NCBI RefSeq assembly: GCF_014195325.1
Contig: NZ_JACIBK010000003.1
Location: forward strand, 660,626 to 724,625
Length of the DNA stretch: 64,000 nucleotides
Source: Rhizobium sp. BK650
Lineage (GTDB): Bacteria > Pseudomonadota > Alphaproteobacteria > Rhizobiales > Rhizobiaceae
Reading direction: 5' to 3'
In this document: one piece after another, positions 63,906 through 64,000 of the stretch
Layout of the letters: each line of letters starts with the position of its first letter
Position numbering within the stretch: position 1 is the stretch's first letter
The notes under the pieces: model-generated
The model's database searches: none
What the model was told of the DNA's origin: nothing
The model's input: only the letters and a program-made list of their open reading frames with translations
Position numbers and translations under genes: made by a program

Positions 63906-64000
63906 TGTAGCCGCAAAGTTAAAGTGTCCTGTTTCTGCAAAGTTGGAATGTCACTCTCCTCACGTTTTGATGACGTGGGAGATTGCGGATGGGACTGATA
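63906..64000 (+). mobile_element. Left end of an IS-like element (IS21-type ends)
   Basis: Starts about TGTAGCC (63906). Two direct repeats spaced 24 bases apart, GCAAAGTTAAAGTGTC (63913-63928) and GCAAAGTTGGAATGTC (63937-63952), resemble the multiple terminal repeats of IS21-type elements. An open frame starts 18 bases later. The element runs off the window, so the family and the other end cannot be confirmed. Confidence 0.5.
63970..64000 (+). CDS. Start of a possible transposase gene (cut by edge)
   Basis: ATG TGA-free frame of ten codons, MTWEIADGTD, directly after the repeated end sequences. Too short to identify. If the IS reading is right, it would be istA. Confidence 0.35.
   Translation, partial: MTWEIADGTD

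Overview
The window is 64 kb of ordinary, gene-dense, GC-rich chromosome from an alphaproteobacterium of the Rhizobiaceae, most like Rhizobium sensu stricto. The evidence is gene content and order: the linked ppiD-trpD-trpC-moaC-moeA run, tpiA-secG-pyrG, tmk-holB-metG-tatD, and many families typical of this group (DUF1489, DUF2336, PAS_5, BTLCP peptidase, DUF2161). There are no rRNA genes, no CRISPR array, and one tRNA (Ser-UGA). The strand balance and housekeeping content argue against a plasmid or genomic island. The only trace of a mobile element is at the extreme right edge.

Layout. 1-9.2 kb: the end of mgtE, a MerR regulator with a near-perfect operator, membrane proteins, sdaA, DUF1489, a penicillin-binding D,D-carboxypeptidase with a SPOR domain, and a transglutaminase-like peptidase. 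9.5-12.5 kb: a frameshifted proline iminopeptidase, PilZ and PAS signalling proteins, and a structured RNA candidate ending in a strong terminator. 12.5-25.3 kb: rhomboid, CBS protein, patatin, hisI, folE, an IscU-like scaffold with only two cysteines, yidD, thrS, a possible small gene, a flavoenzyme pair, DUF2336 and a GNAT enzyme. 25.3-34.4 kb: AI-2E-type transporter, phytase-like esterase, parE, tpiA, secG, pyrG. 34.4-39.2 kb: two divergent citrate-synthase homologues, one fused to an N-terminal helix-turn-helix, with tandem TTGA palindromes between them, then a FecR-domain protein and a CHASE2 nucleotidyl cyclase. 39.3-45.4 kb: DEAD-box helicase, hydrolase, methyltransferase, DsbA-fold isomerase, and a MarR/MFS pair with a perfect 20-bp operator. 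45.3-50.8 kb: the leftward ppiD-trpDC-moaC-moeA operon. 51-56 kb: stress-type small membrane proteins (one of 41 codons described here), an FAD oxidoreductase, tRNA-Ser, RlpA and a second D,D-carboxypeptidase. 56-64 kb: tmk-holB, TauE, metG-tatD-MBL hydrolase, TerC, DUF2161, and the start of an IS-like element.

How the genes work together. Several blocks are clear operons with overlapping or abutting ends. They cover tryptophan and molybdenum-cofactor synthesis, replication and nucleotide supply (tmk, holB), cell-wall remodelling (rlpA with its neighbouring dac gene) and a periplasmic sensor with a cyclase. The most promising unexplained items are the self-contained HTH-citrate synthase regulatory locus, the FecR/CHASE2 cyclase pair with altered purine-selecting residues, the structured RNA at 12.3 kb, the 41-residue membrane protein at 51.7 kb, and a dispersed intergenic hairpin repeat whose arms covary between two copies. 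I saw no wholly new multi-gene defence or biosynthetic system.
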